The notes under the pieces were generated by a model. The model was given only the letters and a program-made list of their open reading frames with translations. It had not been told where the DNA came from and made no database searches. Source: Embiotoca jacksoni (Eukaryota > Chordata > Actinopteri > Embiotocidae). Taken from it: a stretch of 64,000 bases of DNA. The stretch spans positions 18,629,501-18,693,500 of the forward strand of contig JAKOON010000006.1 of the NCBI GenBank assembly GCA_022577435.1, written 5' to 3'. Of the stretch, positions 61,322-64,000 are shown piece after piece. Made by a program: the position numbers and the translations under genes. The first letter of the stretch is position 1. Each line of letters starts with the position of its first letter.

Positions 61322-64000
61322 ATGGTGTCATACAAGCGGCTCAACCCTGAAGACGTTCAGTTTTCCAGTGCAGTTTTGTCCGAAGAGCCTCGTCCTCTTC
61401 CAGATGAAGTTCCAGTGAGTTTCTATCCGTTCATGTGTAGCTCACTGCTCTCTCTGCCTGTGACCCTCTGCAGTTAGATTTAAAACTGCAGAGAAACTTT
61501 TTAAGAAACATATCATACTTTTTTTCCACCATGATAAAAAAACAACAGGTGGACTATGAACCAACCATTGAAAACAACCTTCCTATGTAGACGTGAGAGT
61601 TGGTCTGTAACTCACTGATGTCGCTTCACCTCAGAGACCCAAGAAATTTCCTCAGTGATGCTTTCCTGGTTTGATAGTTAATTTAAATAGTTACGAAGTT
61701 GCTCAAATTGGAAAAAGGTGAAATAAATTCCGTCACCGTTGCTTTGATGTTCACCCGAAGTGGAAATTATCAGCATATTGATGCCTTTTTAATTTTAGTT
61801 TAAGAAGTAAACCTCTTCATATTGCTGTGCCATGACATTAAACTACATGTTTACTATCACTTGTTTCTACTTTGATGTATTTGCTGTGTATCAAGGGGCC
61901 GGATCCAGAGGAGGCCTCCTTGCTTCCACGCCGGCCGCCCTGCTCCATCACCACAGGTCTCCTGGTGATCGGCTGCCTGCTGCTGCTTCTCTGTGGAGGC
62001 TGGCTACTGGGCACCATGTTCTGGCTGCACGGCCCCGCCGACCAAGACCCCCACCGACCGCCGCCGCCGGTCCCGGGACCAGCGCGGGACTCCATAGTGC
62101 AAACACGAGCGAATGGCACCGCAGCTGCTTCCCACCGTGACGGCTGCAGTTTGATTCCAGAGGCGTGGAGGTTCGATTGCTTCCCTGAAAGAGGGGTGGT
62201 TGTGACTCGAGAGTTGTGTGAGGCAAGGAACTGCTGTTTTATCCCTGCTGCCGCCCGCCCACCGGGACAAAATGGGATCCCCTGGTGTTTCTATCCTCCG
62301 GATTTCCCTTCGTACTCACTCGTGTCACTGAATGACACGTTGCTGGGACAGAAAGGGACGCTCGTCAAGGATGTGAAGACTTATTACCCTGGAGACATCC
62401 TCACTGTAGAGGTGGAGATCCGTCATGAGACAGACACACGGCTCCGTGTCAGGGTAAGTACTCGCATGATCACTTATTTATACATACTGGATAATAAGCC
62501 ACACAGTCACATGCATATGTTTGGGCAGATCTGCCTTCAGTGATGTTCAGGTTAGTGGACTTTGAGGGGTTTTTGAGGTGGTTGTTGCTGCATGTCAAAG
62601 TCCCCTTTAGATTATTGTCCTGTTGTAGAAGACGACTTCCTGTCAGATTCATTTTGTTTGACTGACTGCACAACGTCTCATCCAGATGTTTCTGGTATTT
62701 AGTGCAGTGTTTCAACTTTCCAGTGCCAATGAGCACAAGACCCCAAAGCAGAATGTGTCCTTTCCTAAATTATCCAACAGTTGGCTTTTTATTGAAAACT
62801 GCTTTTTTTATTTTTTTTCTCCAAACAACCGTTTTTTTGTTTTTTGTTTTTTTTGCTTTATTTACTTGAGACATTAACTTTTACGATGAGGTTGCAGATG
62901 ATGTTTCCTTCAGATGACTTTTTCGCGTGGACCCTATGAGAGCGTCAGGGCTGTACGGTGGAGCGGTGCACCGTCACTCCTGAGTCAAAGAAGCCTTTCT
63001 TTGAGAGCATATGGAGGTTTTGCCGAACAGACATAAAGTGTTGTCTGAAAGTTTAGCTACCGATCAACATTTTCTCTTGACTTCCACGGTTCCCTTTAAC
63101 TGTCATTTCTTAATGACTTTTCGGACGGTGGAAACTGCCACCTGGAAGTTGTTTTCATTTTCAGATCCTCATTCATTTGATCACAGCATCCTGTGGGTGT
63201 TGACTGTTATCACGAGGTTTAAAGAGTCGGAGGATCCATCAGCTGTGGGATTGCAATCAGCTGATCATTCCTAAGCACAGTTGCAGATATCCGTGTCTCT
63301 GGAGCTGCAACCTTCTGATCATTACGTGAAACTAGTTATTACCCAACACTGCTTTTGTGCACTAAGGTTTCCGAGTCCAACAATATCTGGACCAATCTTT
63401 TGACTCAACCAAATAATGAATTCACGTTCTATATTGTCATTTTACACACGATGTACAATTAAACTGTGCAGTGCTGTAATTTAACCACAAACTGTTCTCA
63501 ATCTAGATAACTGACCCTTCAAGTTCACGGTTTGAGGTGCCGATCTCTGTCCCCACCGCCACCAAGAAGGCAGAGAGCCCCGACTACACCGTAGAGCTTT
63601 CAAAGCAGCCGTTTGGTCTCGTCGTGAAGAGGAGCTCTACAGGAGCCGTGCTGTAAGTCTGACTTCAGGAGCAAACATTTGATCAGATAATGCCAAGCTC
63701 AGACTTCAGAAATCCACACATCACAATCACATTCAACCACTGGCATCACACACACTTGTGAATTTGACATTTACATTTTGGTGCTCATACTACAGAACTG
63801 AGCACTGACGAGATGTAGTGTCCAAGGTGTTTGACTGGGACAGGAAAGTCACAGCTAAAATCTTGTAGTTTGGTTTAAGGTGAAGAATCACAACTGCTCA
63901 TATTGTGTAGTCGAGCGTTTTTAAACTGCATTCAGTTGTAAAACCAATTCATACTTTTCTGTCTCCTGTCAGTCTGAACACCAGTGTGGCTCCTCTCTTC
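61322..64000 (+). CDS. Lysosomal acid alpha-glucosidase-like protein (GH31), 5' part
   Basis: Four coding exons on plus: 61322-61414, 61896-62453, 63507-63652, and 63973 to the window edge (partial). All phases match; 275 residues are visible. Order: a 45-residue tail with EEASLL (residues 36-41), a membrane span at about 46-73 (TTGLLVIGCLLLLLCGGWLL), a Pro-rich stalk, then a trefoil (P-type) domain with six Cys (CSLIPEAWRFDC ... CEARNCC ... WCFYPP), then the N-terminal beta domain (YTVELSKQPFGLVVKR, LLNTSVAPLF), which matches acid alpha-glucosidase well. The catalytic domain lies beyond the edge. Such enzymes hydrolyse alpha-1,4/1,6 links of glycogen in lysosomes. The start ATG (CGCCATGG) follows an AG acceptor at 61300. 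A GAA paralogue is most likely; a sucrase/maltase-type enzyme is less likely because only one trefoil unit start is seen. Confidence 0.88.

Overview
This window is vertebrate nuclear DNA, almost certainly from a teleost fish. Genes are split into short exons with GT/AG borders. There is abundant (GT)n/(CA)n, and the interspersed repeats are of fish type: Tc1-like elements, a piggyBac-like TTAA MITE, tRNA-derived SINEs and LINE 3' ends. There are no operons and no bacterial signals. All gene models were assembled by eye from splice sites and reading phase. Every complete model closes in frame.

Layout. (1) About 1.0-3.3 kb, minus strand: a short LITAF-domain gene. (2) 5.8-17.0 kb, minus strand: a complete 13-exon txndc11 (868 aa), an ER thioredoxin-like membrane protein. 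(3) 18.9-25.7 kb, minus strand: a complete bfar (8 coding exons, 457 aa), a RING-SAM-multi-TM ER ubiquitin ligase. (4) 26.9-30.4 kb: a CpG-rich stretch and a repeat-rich spacer. (5) 30.5-58.1 kb, plus strand: a tandem C2H2 zinc-finger cluster. ZNF-A has 12 coding exons (796 aa, 9 fingers), with a run of small symmetric exons coding Arg/Lys-rich patches. A broken zinc-finger relic follows at 44 kb. ZNF-B has 3 coding exons (327 aa, 8 fingers). ZNF-C has 5 coding exons (692 aa, 9 + 6 fingers in two arrays separated by acidic exons). A dead Tc1-like transposon with intact ends lies between B and C. (6) 59.8-64.0 kb, plus strand: the 5' part of a GH31 acid alpha-glucosidase-like gene with a predicted membrane anchor, cut by the window edge.

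The left half is ordinary conserved ER/endosome housekeeping. The right half is a lineage-specific zinc-finger expansion. The most unusual items are: an array of 15 perfect CREB-type sites (TGACGTCA) at strict 43-bp spacing inside intron 1 of the glucosidase gene; the symmetric basic mini-exon array of ZNF-A; an acidic exon ending in EIGGLINSDGE shared by ZNF-A and ZNF-C; and an acidic dileucine motif in the predicted cytosolic tail of the glucosidase.
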